A stretch of DNA of 64,000 nucleotides, from contig JAAVVG010000001.1 in NCBI GenBank assembly GCA_012976225.1, positions 1,054,001 to 1,118,000 of the forward strand, given 5' to 3'. Position numbers and translations under genes: made by a program. Shown piece after piece: positions 11,309 through 22,699 of this stretch. Source of the stretch: Golubevia sp. BC0850. Lineage: Eukaryota; Basidiomycota; Exobasidiomycetes; Golubeviales; Golubeviaceae. Within the stretch, counting starts at the first letter, position 1, and every line of letters starts with the position of its first letter. The notes under the pieces were generated by a model. The model was not told the DNA's origin. It made no database searches and saw only the letters and a program-made list of their open reading frames with translations.

Positions 11309-12643
11309 ATGTCAGACCCTCAACCTTCGACTGCTGTAGAGGAGGCGGCTGCTCTATCTCCAACTTCTCCTTCAACTGCTGCTCTTCAAGTACCACAATC
11401 TCCTGCGGCTCAGTCAGATTCTTCCAAAGCTAAACCAGCTTCAAATCAAAGCAAAGGGGCAGTACCAACTGGACCTGCTGCCAGATCAGGAGAGAGAGGA
11501 GCTAACCAAGGTGAGCTCTAATCAGCTTCTTCTCAATCCCTCCTCTCTCCTTCTGCTCACTTCCTGTCCCCATTCCCCTCTCATTGAATCTCAATCTAAA
11601 GGAGGCTATGTGAATCCCTCTCGTCATCTATCAACCGGTGGACCGCAGAGAACCAAACTGACGCCGGAAGAACTGGAAGCTAAGATGGCGAAGGCCAGGG
11701 AAGCCAACGCTGCTCTGGTACAAAGGCAGGAAGAGATCGACAAGGACAAAGCTGCGTTCAATGAGCTGACTGCTCAAGACAGGAAGGCTAGAGAGGAAGC
11801 TTCGAGGAAGAAGGTGGCTGAGAAGAAGGCCCAAGTGAGTTGTCCAGAGAGATGCTGGTGAGGTCGCTCAGATGGTGCCTCAGCAAGCTTGAGGGGTAAA
11901 AGAGAATTCAAAAGGACCAGAGCTTGAAATCTTGCTGGAAAGCAAGATAACTTCTCTGTTGGAGTGGAAAGCTATAGGCAGACACCTGTGCAAGCGATTC
12001 GGCTTCCGCTTGACTCCCACGAATGTCTGACCCTCTCTGTTGATTGTTCAATTGATCAGAGAAGCATCATGATAGTTCGATCAATTCCCAGTCCGTTTCA
12101 CGAGAGCGTTGGACCTCCTGACGTCTTTCTTCCCGAACCTTCTCCTTCTTCCTCCCTCCCTTTCCCCACACACAGCTCGCCCTAGAAGAAGAAAGAAACA
12201 AAAACAGAGAAAGGAAACTAGAGAAGCAAGAGGGTCGAATGTGGGACGCAGAAAAGCAAGACGAAGGAGGTGCTCTTTGGGAGAAGAACTTCAAGCCATA
12301 CAGTCGTGGATACGATGACTCAAACTCACGAGGTGGTTATGGAGATTCAAGAGGTAGAGGGAGAGCAGGTTACGGAGTTTCAAGAGGCGGTAGAGGCGGA
12401 GCAACTAATTCGAAAGGTCGTGAACTTATCGACACGACCTCGAAATCAGAATTCCCCGCTCTAGGCAACAGTGATAAGAAGATTCCAACTGGTCCCAAAA
12501 GTCAGAACCAAAATTCAAACTCAAGTCCGAAGCCAGGTAAAAATGCTACTCCTCCAACTGGTCCAAGTCAAAAGAAATCGAATCCAAGTAGTCCTTTGAA
12601 AGAGAAGTCTAACCCTACAGAAGGGGCCGAGAAGAAAGATTAA
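11309..12643 (+). CDS. RGG-rich disordered protein, possible RNA-associated factor
   Basis: Exons 11309-11510, 11602-11834 and 12176-12643 give 300 residues. The N-terminus is Ala/Ser/Pro-rich. A charged helical middle (RTKLTPEELEAKMAKAREANA and on through LALEEERNKNRERKLEKQEG, about 87-170) looks like a long single helix or coiled coil. The C-terminal half carries an RGG/RG cluster (SRGGYGDSRGRGRAGYG and RGGRGG, about 195-220), then a Lys/Ser/Pro tail. RGG boxes bind RNA and are arginine-methylated in many proteins; that this one does so is inference. Intron 2 is 341 nt. The specific family is not known to me. Confidence 0.7.
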
Positions 12644-13055
12644 TGAACGTAATGAAGCCACCTCTTCCTTTCTCCTCATCCCTTTGCGCATTCTCACTCT
12701 ATCGAATACCTTCCTGTAGATTCAAAATCAAACTTGACTCTCTGCTTTCGCTCAATCGCTTTTCAATTCCAACTTGCCTGCTTTACTCGCCTCTCACAAC
12801 ATCGCGCTACATTTCACAATCCTACTTTATTTTACTCTTAATCAAATCCAGATACCAAAAAGAAAGGAAAAAAAAGGGAGCCTCTAGCTTTCGCGTTGCC
12901 GTCTGAGGATGATAGATAGTTCTGAGTCTCGTCATTGCAATTGATGTGAGATTAGAGAACATAAATTGATTGCAAGAGTTTGACTACAGTTTGGGAGAAG
13001 CATTACGAATCATTTGATTTACAGAAGAGAATCCGGAGTTGTGACAGAGAAAGCA
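12644..13055. other. Intergenic space between convergent genes
   Basis: About 410 bp between the ends of the RGG protein and the Zn2Cys6 factor. The left part is pyrimidine-rich, with an A-rich run near 12850-12872. No gene or RNA was recognised. Confidence 0.35.
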
Positions 13056-16000
13056 TTATCGAGAATGACTGCGAGAAGAAGGGTTGGAAGATTGAGACGC
13101 ACAGAATAGGAGATCGTCCAGAGACTGCAGAAAGGAGAGGGATGAAATCACATATCAGAATCACAGAAATCGAGACGAATCAACTGAAAGAAAGCTGACT
13201 ACTCACCGCGAAGAAACAGGGTTGTCCAGTACTGAGATTTCTATCTTTCAAAGAAGAGAGTTCTATCAAAAGCCTGTTGGTGAGATTGTAGAGAGTTGTC
13301 CTTTCCGAGTCGTCCAATCCTTTTGAAGGTAGAACCAAACTCGGAGTGTGCCAGGTGGCGACGGCAGATGGACCAACGTTCAGAGATTCGTTCAAAGCTG
13401 AAGAAAGGCTTTCAGCTATGGCGATCCCAGTTGGAGTGGTAGAGGTGCTTGGAGTAGATGGGACAGGGGTAGACTCGATTTGAACCTTTGAAACTAAAGT
13501 CGCTAGACCGTGAGCTTGACGTTCGATTGTGATTCTAGCTCGAAGGATCGAGAAGATCAGAACAGCTCTGCCCAAGATGACGTTTGGTCCAGCAGCATCC
13601 TGTTTGAGAGAAAGGAAACAAAAGAAAAGAGCTGTCAGAAAGGCGGAGGAGAAGATTCAGGGAGATCGAGAAATACCAACGAGGAATGCGTTCAGGACTT
13701 GAACAACGTAATCCAACTCTTCGATGACCTGGAGAGTCTCCTCGTCGTCCCTTCCAGCACAAGTGATCTGGTAGAGAGAGTAAACTACTAGAACACTAGC
13801 CCCGTGACAGAGATGGAAGAGCAGTCCGTGGAACATGGTCCTTCCAGTGATCGATTTGTCGCTTTCTAGACTCCTAGCCAGAGCAACCAAGGAGCGAGCA
13901 GCGTAGATACTAGTTCTGGTCGAGTTCGTGTATCGTGGGTCGAAGTATCCTCTGACCATGAAAGTTCGATGCAGACCTAAGAAGTAGTAGTAAGAGTACT
14001 GCATCAAAGCGATCCTATGAAGTCGAAGGTAGGGTCGTTGTTGATGAAGTCGAACTACCGAGGTCAGGTGCTCTGACGCTCCATCGAGTCTCAACGAAGG
14101 AGGAGTTCTAGCGACCTGCTCTTTGAGTTGCCTGTCCAAGTTGACTGCTGCTTCGTATCCTCCAGAGTGAACCGCAGCGTCCGTAAGCCTGAGAGTGAAG
14201 TCGTTCATGCCCATTCCGATGACGATAGAGACCAGCCTTGATGGAACGTCGGGAGGTAGACAGTGAGGAAGAGGGCTGAAGTCATCTGAAAGACTTTCGT
14301 CGTCGATGTTCAAAGGTGGCGCAGTGGAGTGTCCTGGGTCGTCCGGCATGTTTGAAGAGGCTGGATGCCCCGACAGAGCTGAGAAGAAGCTGTCCATTCG
14401 ACAGAGAACGAGATAAACCCTCCTTCCCGTCTCTCTGAGGACATGTGATCCATCGGCGAAAGGTCTTGCCTGAAGTCTAGCTACTCTAGCTTGGGGAGGA
14501 AGAATTGAAGAATCTCTTTCCAAGTCCAAAGAGGTCACGTCCTTCTCTCCAGACCACCTTCTCTCGTCGTCCAAAGCAGAGCCCAGGCGGTCCAATCCTA
14601 GTGATCGAGCGGCAGTCAAGGCGCTAGCGAGAATGGCTCGATAGAAGGCCTTCCTTCCTCTATTGAGAATGTGTACTCTCATTAGAACGCAAGCTTGAAG
14701 ACCGGCTAGAGTGGGCTTCTCGTAGAAGTCGGCTGCGTTGAGAAGATCGACTGTTGCCATATGATAAAGCTCTGAGATTGTTTTGTGCTGGGTGGTGGAT
14801 CACATGGAAAGAGAAAGGAAAGGCATACATCAGATCTCTGAGCGGAACGAATTTTCGAGAAACTAGAAGCTGTGTCGAGAGATGATCGGATTTTGAACTC
14901 ACCTCTCTCTCGTGCGAACACAGACCAGATTCCACCACCTCTGACGAGGTCAAGTGTTCCATGACGCAACTGAGCGCGCTGAACAAGAAAGCGACGAAGG
15001 TGAGATCGGGTAGATCCGTCTCCGAAATGATCCTGGTTGAGAATCCATCGTGGTGTGAAGACTTCGACGTCGAGCTCTTCTCCCATTTGACAGTAGAGTA
15101 GAACTGATCCAGGTCTTTGAGAACTGTAGGTCTGTGAGTACAGGGAGCAAAGGCTTCCATTCCAGCGTAGAAGAGGTCGACTGTGGCTCTGGTCTGATCT
15201 GGACTTGGAAGGAGGGCTAGATGCCTTTCGATCCTTTCCACGAGGGATTGAGGTGATGGATTGCTTGAAAGGGGTTCTCCAAAGATCGAAGAGCTAGCAT
15301 AGCTTCCGTTAGACAATGGTCGAGGAGTGGCAGAATCTGGAGGGCCGGATTGAGGTTCAAGAGGTTTGACTTGTATGATTGGACTTTCTGTGCTTTCCCT
15401 CCGAACAGTATCCGAGTTCTGATTTATTGAAGTCGTCGACGAGTTCTTCAGAGAGCTCAATTCTTGATTGGCAGTGGATAGTTGGTTCTCTAGCTTTGAT
15501 ATCCTAGCGAGTAAAGCCGACTTGGAGGGATCGACGTGAGGTTGAGCACTACTGCAGGAAAGGAAGGGGAGAGTCTAATTGATCAGGAAATGAGAATTGC
15601 AAACAGTGGGTCCACAGACTTACTTGAAACTGTCTCGCTCGTCTCCAAACCTGATTAGAACAAGAAGGAAAGCGTGAGGCGTGTAATGAGAAGCTGCGGG
15701 GGACTTGGCTCTATCGATCTTGATTTTGCCACTCACTTGCACTTGTGACTAATACCTCGTCGAACACATGCTGAGCAATGTGGTATGTTTCGATCTGTAT
15801 TAGCAGACGAGAACAGTGCGTCAGAGTTAGAGTTCTTCACATGGTGCCGCCCTGCCTTCAAGATGGAAAGACCTCGCGAGATGCTTGGAACAAGAGGTCA
15901 ACTCACCACAGCCTGGTGGGAACGATCAAGAATAAATCGATTGATAGAGAGATGAAACTTGGTTAGTCGTTATGAGTAGTGATCAGAGGTAGAAAGAAAG

Positions 16001-16801
16001 GGGAGCAGAGGATAGATGACCGAAACGGCTTAGCAAACGCATGGTACTCACGAATCTAGAGACCACGAAACAGGAGGGATACAGAAGGGAGAGAAAAGAT
16101 CAGAATCAGTCACTCAATCTTTTCAGCTGCGACATTTGTTGGAGACCAAGACCTTTGAAAGCGCCGGGGGTCCTCCCGATCAGAAGGATCATCGTTCGTG
16201 ATTAAAAAAAGCTGAGCAGTGAGCGTCACGACTTTGACCTTGACCCCTTACTTACCTTTCTCTTTTTGCACTCTGTACAGCTCAATTGAATTCGATGCCT
16301 AACCTTTCTCGGGTTTGAGCTGTCATCGTTTGACACGTCGAGGTCTATCATAGAGGAGCGATCCGAAGGAGAGGAAGGTTCAATGGATCGATCGAACTGA
16401 GGATGTTCTCTTGAACTGGTTGAGCCGGAAGATCCTTCCCCTCTAGGATGATACATTGATCTGGAAGAATGATCGTAGTTACTCATTTCTACGTCCTCTG
16501 AGACCTGGGCTTGTTGCTCGTAGAAGGTGAATGGATGAGCTCTTGAGCTTTGAAGGGAGTGAGCTCTAGGGGCGCCATTGTTGTGATGATAGGAAGGACC
16601 ATTTGATCTGGATCTAGCCCCTACACTCTGACCTGTCAGCTCATAGATGCTGGGTAACGAGAATCCAGTTGGAAGTGGTCTTGAACCGGAGAGAGAGCTT
16701 TGACTGAAGGATGGAGAACCACCACTTGATCGGCTTGAGGAGAATGCTCGTTGCTGAGTTGGTTTTGATGAGGATGCTTGTTGAGATGAAGCCCCATTCA
16801 T
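13056..16801 (-). CDS. Zn2Cys6 fungal transcription factor with Fungal_trans domain
   Basis: Nine minus-strand exons: 16801-16256, 16055-16052, 15912-15907, 15794-15737, 15650-15624, 15551-14903, 14769-13681, 13599-13207, 13124-13056; 946 residues. The zinc cluster is SCTECKKRK (Cys175, Cys178), then IRCDRNIPHC (Cys185, Cys192) and SACVRRGISHKC (Cys195, Cys204). That is C-x2-C-x6-C-x6-C-x2-C-x8-C, within the family rule. Residues 183-186 come from 4-nt and 6-nt exons. A short coiled coil follows (SKSALLARISKLENQLSTANQELSSLK), then the middle homology region with LQACVLMRVHILNRGRKAFYRAILASAL and SLGLDRLG. The first 170 residues are Ser-rich and disordered. The target genes cannot be inferred. 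If the last intron is retained, the protein ends instead at 13180 with an eight-residue tail; the spliced tail SLDDLLFCASQSS looks more natural. Confidence 0.88.
15907..15912 (-). other. 6-nt microexon (GCTGTG) of the Zn2Cys6 factor
   Basis: Flanked on the minus strand by CCACCAG and GTGAGT. It finishes Arg184, supplies Cys185 (third zinc ligand) and the first base of Asp186. Confidence 0.82.
16052..16055 (-). other. 4-nt microexon (ATTC) of the Zn2Cys6 factor
   Basis: Read on the minus strand, TCTAG precedes the four bases and GTGAGT follows. It contributes Ile183 and the first base of Arg184. Confidence 0.8.
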
Positions 16802-17287
16802 GATTCTGTAGATCTTGGAATGAGATGGGGGGAGAGACAAGACTGGGTAGAATGTTGATCGTTCCTTTTGAGTAACAAGGAAATGTCGAACCGCTCTGAT
16901 CCTCTCCGACGGCTAGTGTCCAATGACCACCTTCCGTCCTGGTTGGAAGAAGCGAAGTCTTTTTTTGTCTTTCTAAGCGTTCCTACGGGGGTTACGTACG
17001 AGGCGAGTGAGCGGATGATTTCAAGAAGGAGATAAGGAGAAAGGAGAGAGGAAAGAGAGAGATTTTCAGCGAACAAGAGTCATTAGATCGAGAGAAGGCA
17101 GCTAGGCAGGTCCATTGGATAGCTCCCTGAAACGTTGTTCCCTGAAAGATTAGAGATCCTGGAAAGTGTGAACTTTGTGTGAATGTGCTTCTGAAGAGGA
17201 GGTGTGGTGCGTATTCAGCTTGAGATTCTTTTGAAGTTGAGAACTTTTCGAGGAAGGACAACAAGGTCAATTGGACACCACCTCGGA
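16802..17287. promoter_or_regulatory. Divergent promoter region, Zn2Cys6 factor / MPP6
   Basis: A 486-bp space. An open frame continues upstream of the factor's ATG to a TTG at 16840, but there is no in-frame ATG, so 16801 is the start. No sites were recognised. Confidence 0.35.
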
Positions 17288-18463
17288 ATGAGTTCAAGCC
17301 TACCATCTTCATCTAATTCAAGATCGAGTACAGTTCAATCTTTGTCTGGTAAGACTCAGGGTCTCAAGTTCATGCAAAGAGCTGGCTTGAAGAAGAACCC
17401 AGATTCACCTTCCACTTCTAAGATCGAAACCAGCTCGACCAACAACGACGATTTTCTAGCCAACACTAGCGTTCAAAGCAATTCTTCATACTCAACTCCT
17501 GGTAGTGATGCCTCTGAGCAGTGGTCCATTCCTTCCAACAAAGCTCAACCTCTAAATCAAAAGAGCAGATTCCAACCTGAACAAGCTTGGGATTCATGGC
17601 ATCTCAGTTCTCACAACCATGAGGATGAAGATAGCGATGAGGATAACATCAAAGGCGAAGATGGTGCAACCTCTGAGAAGGCTCAGACGGAGAACGGATT
17701 CGATTTCGTATCAGACAATTACAGACCTTCGATTGGAAAGAGGAGGAAGAGGTATGGAGATTGGGCAGTTCAGAGGAAGAAGAAAGCAAGAAAATCGGAT
17801 GGAGATGAAGATGATGATGAAGATAGTGGATTGGATGAGAGTAGGGTACCCAAGCTAGACGAGGGTGAGGATGAAGAGAGGGAAAGGAAGAGTGGTAAGA
17901 AGAACAAGAAAGAGGTGAGTTTACCATGAAACCAGTTACCTAGAGTCGAAAAGAAACTAGAGATATGTTGAAAAGGCATCTCCCAGAAATCGAATCTCGA
18001 CTTGGGAATCAGAGGTTTTGGTTGGAGCGAGACTCGAGGATGGTCAGAGCCTTTGGTAAAGCTGAATGTATGCCCTGCGATTTCTGGCAGTCTCTGACTT
18101 CTTCCCTCTTTTCATACCCCTCTTCTGTAGTCTAAGAATCTTCAATCATCTTCCAAAAAGTTCCTGAAGCCAGGAGGATCAGAGAATGGCATCAAGAAGA
18201 AGTCATCGAAGGATCTACTTTCCTCTGGAGCTCGGAAATCCAAGTCCAAGTCCCAATCTAAAATCTCTTCCTCTTCCTCTATGGGAGAGTTTGAGGCTCA
18301 GCAAATTGAAAGAAATTCGGTTCGAGACCAGAAGAGAGAGAAGCTATCAAAGGGCAAGCAAGCAGCAGCCAGGCGAAGTGAAGGTTTCAGAGTTCCAGAC
18401 ATGCGAGAGCAGGACGACGACGATCACTACGAAAGTAGAAAGCTGGATAGCGGAGGACTTTGA
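17288..18463 (+). CDS. MPP6: M-phase phosphoprotein 6 homologue, nuclear exosome cofactor
   Basis: Exons 17288-17914 and 18131-18463 give 319 residues. The diagnostic motif LSGKTQGLKFMQRA lies at 19-32. In yeast and human the N-terminal part of MPP6 binds the exosome core and helps recruit the Mtr4 helicase for nuclear RNA decay and 5.8S rRNA maturation. The rest is acidic and basic low-complexity sequence: DEDSDEDN and a KRRKRYGDWAVQRKKKARK nuclear-localisation-like cluster in exon 1, then Lys/Ser stretches and a conserved-looking FRVPDMREQDDDDHY end. It is longer than yeast Mpp6 (about 190 residues) because of these linkers. The family assignment rests mainly on the N-terminal motif. Confidence 0.75.
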
Positions 18464-18680
18464 GTGGGGTTTAACATGTGAGATGAGTTCATTCCTAGAG
18501 TTTCCACATTGTAATTCTACTCGTAGCGTCAAGCTACTTTCAATCGCAGTTTAATTTGAACTCTCAGATCTTAAGAATTAGATGGTAGACGGACTGAAAG
18601 ACGGTGACATTATGGGGACCAGTAGAGTGAGAAAGATAGAAATACTAAAGAGGAGGAAGTGCGAACGATAAATCAGTCGG

Positions 18681-19301
18681 TCAACGAGTGGAGAATTTTA
18701 AAGCATCGACCGCAAATTCCTCGTAAAGGTAATCCTCCTCCACCCTTTCCCACCCTTGTTTCCTCTTATCATCTTCCTCATCCACCTGCGGTAATGCCTT
18801 CTTTCTCTGAATTGGCGTTGGAGCTATCTTCGAGGGGTCGTCCTTTCCCCAATTCCAACCTCCCGAAAGACTCGTTTCTCCCGTCAAAGGGGATGCTCGT
18901 AAGCTCGGAGTGTCTTGACTAGAAGTTAGTAATGAGAGTGGACTGAGGTAGGTTGAGAATGTGGTCTTGTCCTCCGCCATGGAATCCGACGAGCTTTGCC
19001 TGGAAGATTCAGAACTTTCTGGTTTCTCCTCCTGATTTCCTTGGCTGTGCTGTAGAAGCTTTTTCCAGTTCCAATCTACCGGCGAAGCTAAAATCACCTC
19101 TAGAGGAATCCCGCTTTGGACAGCTAGAAGAGCCGTAGAACGATCAGTCGTCGTGGCAGTTGGAGAGCTCGACCTCCTTCGTCGTGGAGATTGACTTGGC
19201 AGATTTCTGGAGTCCTCCTTCGATGCTTCATCGAGCTGAGATAGCAACCATCTTGGATCCATAGTAGGCGAGTAGAAAGCTCTCGTCCTTGAATCTTCCA
19301 T
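18681..19301 (-). CDS. Unidentified 206-residue protein
   Basis: A single minus-strand open frame of 206 codons begins at an ATG (19301) preceded in frame by a stop 24 bases upstream, which fixes the start if the leader is unspliced. The N-terminus MEDSRTRAFYSPTMDPRWLLSQLDE is followed by an Arg/Ser stretch (SPRRRRSSSP), a hydrophobic patch (LLAVQSGIPLEVILASPVDW) and an acidic-aromatic end (WERVEEDYLYEEFAVDALKF). No domain was recognised. A GTGAGT donor near 19471 and a CTTTAG acceptor near 19362 suggest an intron in the 5' leader. It is convergent with MPP6, only 217 bp away. Confidence 0.55.
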   Translation of the reverse strand: MEDSRTRAFYSPTMDPRWLLSQLDEASKEDSRNLPSQSPRRRRSSSPTATTTDRSTALLAVQSGIPLEVILASPVDWNWKKLLQHSQGNQEEKPESSESSRQSSSDSMAEDKTTFSTYLSPLSLLTSSQDTPSLRASPLTGETSLSGGWNWGKDDPSKIAPTPIQRKKALPQVDEEDDKRKQGWERVEEDYLYEEFAVDALKFSTR

Positions 19302-20032
19302 TGGGCTTGGAGGATGCTTAGCTGCCTACTCCAGAAGTTGGGCTCGAGGTTTGGTGATCTGGCTAAAGGGAATAGAACAAAGGAAGTGAGTTTGATGAAA
19401 TGTAAAGAGGCAAGGAGAGGAGAGATGAAAACAAGAAGGTAAAGGATTCGGTGGCAAAGTCTTCAACTCACGAGATAGCAAGGTAGAGCGGAGCTTCTCT
19501 TGTGGACGTTTGAAGGTACCAGGTAAGAGTGCGGGACACTGTGAGGGAACCCAGCCCTTTAAATGAAGTGGAAACAGTCTTCGGGGATGAAGGGATTCTC
19601 ATCCTTGTTGAGTATGCGTCGGAGAGGTGAATGGAAATTCTTCTGGTGGACGGAAGCTAGGTCCGCGACAACCCGAATTGCGACGGACGAAAAAGATCTT
19701 CATCCTTCATCGGGCCTTAGGTCCTATGAAAGCACTTTGACGTAAGAATCTTTGAAAGTGATCTAGAAGGACTTAAGGAGATAGCGGAGGGAGAGATGGC
19801 CCGATGATGTCAAACTTTGTTTCTCTAGGTGGAGAGAACGAAGTTCGGCACAAAGCATGCACTTCAGAGTGAGGTTATACTGGCAGAGTGAGATTACTAA
19901 AGATGCTTGGATTATGTGAATACAAAAATGCGACTGGGTGGAAAACGAAAAGAATCCAACGAAAAATAGCAGGACACCTGAAAGGAATAAATTAGAGAGA
20001 AGAAAAGAATTCTTTCTCGCACCTCTCAAAAT
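19302..20032. other. Upstream region of the 206-residue gene / HEM3 3' flank
   Basis: About 730 bp containing the likely 5' leader intron (about 19363-19471, minus strand) and the HEM3 downstream region. A 60-codon plus-strand frame at 19563 has no support. Confidence 0.35.
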
Positions 20033-22699
20033 CTAAACCTCCCAAGCCTTAGGTTGACCATCATCTCTTTCTTTCCCTCTTCTATCAACTTCCAAAGAAT
20101 CAATCTGTTTCAACTGCTGTTCATCATCTCTACCAATCCTATCCAAAACCTCTTTAGATCTAAAGCTTTCCTTAATTTCCTGTTTAGTACCATCGATAGC
20201 GAAAACGCATTTATCAACTTCCAAATCGAAATTGTTCATATCAATTTCAGGATGATCAGGAGGCAACATTCCTTTTGCTTGTTTAGCAGCCATTTCAGCC
20301 GCTCTATTAGCTCTAGCTTCTCTCCTTCTTCTCTCATCAGCTTCTTCAGCTAGAGCTCTATGTCTTTCAACTTCTTCCAGAATCGATTTGGCACCTCCTT
20401 TTGCGTCTTGATGATCTGGATCTACTTCTTTTCCATCGATTTCTACTGCTCCTCCACCTGCTAGAAGGACGTCTGCCACTTGAAAACCTAAAGATTCGGC
20501 ATCTGTTGTTGTTTGACAGAGTTTTGATGAAGCGTAGGAGACTGATCTTCTACCATCTAGAGAGACTACTATGGCTCTTAGATGTAAAATTCTTCCAGTT
20601 GAAGGTGGAATCGATCGGATCTCTGCCATTAATGGATCGATTGCGAAAGGTGAAGTTGGAGTTAAAGTTGGAACACTTGAAGGAGGTCCTGAAGGAACTA
20701 GATAACCGTTGGTGAAAGTTTGATTTCCATTAGTGAAATGAGTGTCTGGAATGGCTCTAGGACCTGTTGAACTTGTGAAGGTCGTCGTTGAAGTTGTGGC
20801 ATCCTGCATTCCAGTTGCTAATCTCTCCAAAGTATCAGGTCTTGAAGGAGCAGTACTTCCATTAACACCTCCAGCTCCAGTAGGAGCCGCTTCTTTAGAT
20901 TTCCCAACTCTAAACTTGACAGGAATAGTATGTCCCAAAGTTTTCTTAGGTTCTCCATTGATCGTGATGATTTGATTTTCATTCCCATCTTTGTTTGGTC
21001 CCATGACTGGACAAGCTCCCTTTCCAGTTTCATTCCTTCTACCTTCTTCAAGTTGATGATCTTCAAACCAACTTTCCACTCCCACTGGAATAGAGCATCC
21101 TCCTTCTAATTTGTGTAGCAAACCTCTTTCACAAGATCCTCTGAATGAAGATCTCCAATCTGAAATCGAATGAATCATCTCTTTGATTCTAGCATCTCGA
21201 TTTGTCAAAGGGGAAGCTCCTGGAGGCGGAGATCTGACTTCTATCGTTAAAGCTCCTTGTCCTACTGAATGGAGAAGTACTGGTGAGGAGAGATAGGCTG
21301 TGATTCTAGAAGACAGGTTTAAACGAGTTAGACCTGCTGCTGCTAGAACTAGAGCTGTGTAGGGTCCGGTTGGGGAATCTAGTTTTGCGATTCTGGTGTT
21401 GAGATTACCTCGCTGAGAAAGGAAAGGGAAGAAGAAAGAGTCAGTTTCGAGAGGTGGAGTCGGCGGTAACTCAGAGAGAGAATGAGGGAGAAGAGACTCA
21501 CGACATCACTGTAGACCAATTGAGGATACCTTCTTCTGAGCTGAGCTACTCTTCGGACACTAGAAGTTCCGACTACTGATCCAGGAGGTAGCTCATCGAG
21601 AGTCTAAAGGGAGGAGAGAAGGAATGAGAATTAGTAATTCGCAAGGTCTCAAGGCAGCTCCTGCGATCCCACAAGCAATTGCCAAGTGTATTGTTTTCTC
21701 TCAATTCCATTCTTGAAGCCTGTCATCATCTATCCCTTGTCGGAACAGCTGCCTCTCCCCTTCCTTCGAGGAGATCATTCCCCGCTACGCTACGCTGGCT
21801 TGCCCATCCCTTCGTAAACTTGCTCTTAGACTCACCTGATAAGGAAGACCATCCTTGACGACTAAAACATCTCTAGGATCCTCTCTCTCCAAGACAGCAG
21901 CCAATTCCAAGCCTTTAGGTAAAGTGGTAGGAACATCTTTCAAGCAATGAACGATAGCATCTACAGCCCCAGCCGCCAAAGCCACTTCCAATTCCTTTGT
22001 CCAAATGGCCTTTCCCTCACCACCAATAACGTATAATGGAGATTTCTGATTGTTGTCACCAACAGTAGACATACTAGTGATGGGAAAGGAAAGAGGACCT
22101 ATTCCAGGAGATTCCTTAGAAGAAGTGACTAAACCTATTGAAACGGCTCTTGATCTGAAATGAGATAAAACTTCTTCTTGATATTCTGATAATGGAACTG
22201 GTTTGATTTTAGACTGGAAATCATTCGTTGTAGTTGGTGGTGGAATTGCAATTCCACCTAAACTGACTTGATCCGATTCATTTGGGAAAGAAGGAGAAAA
22301 TCTACCATAATTGGCATGTAACATTGCAGAAACTTGTGAAGATTGAACTAGAGCTAATTGTGAATTTCGAGAAGCTAGAACTAAAGTAGTATCTGGATTC
22401 AAATCTGCAACTTCTTTACCTGAAGGTAATGGGTTAATGTTGGCTGCTGCTTTCAGATCTAGAGCTGATGCACCTGAGAAAGATGCTTGCCTTGAAATTG
22501 GTGGAGTGAAATCTGGATCAGTATCTGTTCTGAAAAACACACATCTTGGATCTGGAGGAGGTTGTAAATTTGATGCTGGTAGATTAGAAGAAGTTGGTGG
22601 ATGACCTGGAGGTAAAGGTGAATTGGAAGCGTGAGGTACTGGACATTGTGATATCGAGGACGAGGATGAAGATACTGGTGGTGCTGAAATGTGTTCCAT
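20033..22699 (-). CDS. HEM3: Porphobilinogen deaminase (hydroxymethylbilane synthase), enlarged
   Basis: Minus-strand exons 22699-21836, 21603-21502 and 21412-20033 give 781 residues, about twice the usual 330-370. The enzyme joins four porphobilinogens into hydroxymethylbilane in heme synthesis. Conserved parts are present: [15 protein letters not shown] (107-121), [13 protein letters not shown] (226-238), [11 protein letters not shown] with catalytic Asp255 (251-261), [16 protein letters not shown] and [12 protein letters not shown] (from 323), and [11 protein letters not shown] with the dipyrromethane cofactor Cys428. Additions are an N-terminal extension of about 105 residues rich in Ser/Pro, roughly 70 extra residues at 130-205, about 180 residues after 440 inside domain 3, and a charged helical tail of about 100 residues. 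Key residues are intact, so it is probably active. Head-to-head with SDHAF2. Confidence 0.93.

Noticed and set aside
16802-16840. Longer start of the Zn2Cys6 factor at 16840
   Set aside because: The codon there is TTG, not ATG; the first in-frame ATG is at 16801.
19563-19745. 60-codon plus-strand frame between two minus-strand genes
   Set aside because: Short, no homology, crosses the likely 5' leader region of the neighbouring gene.
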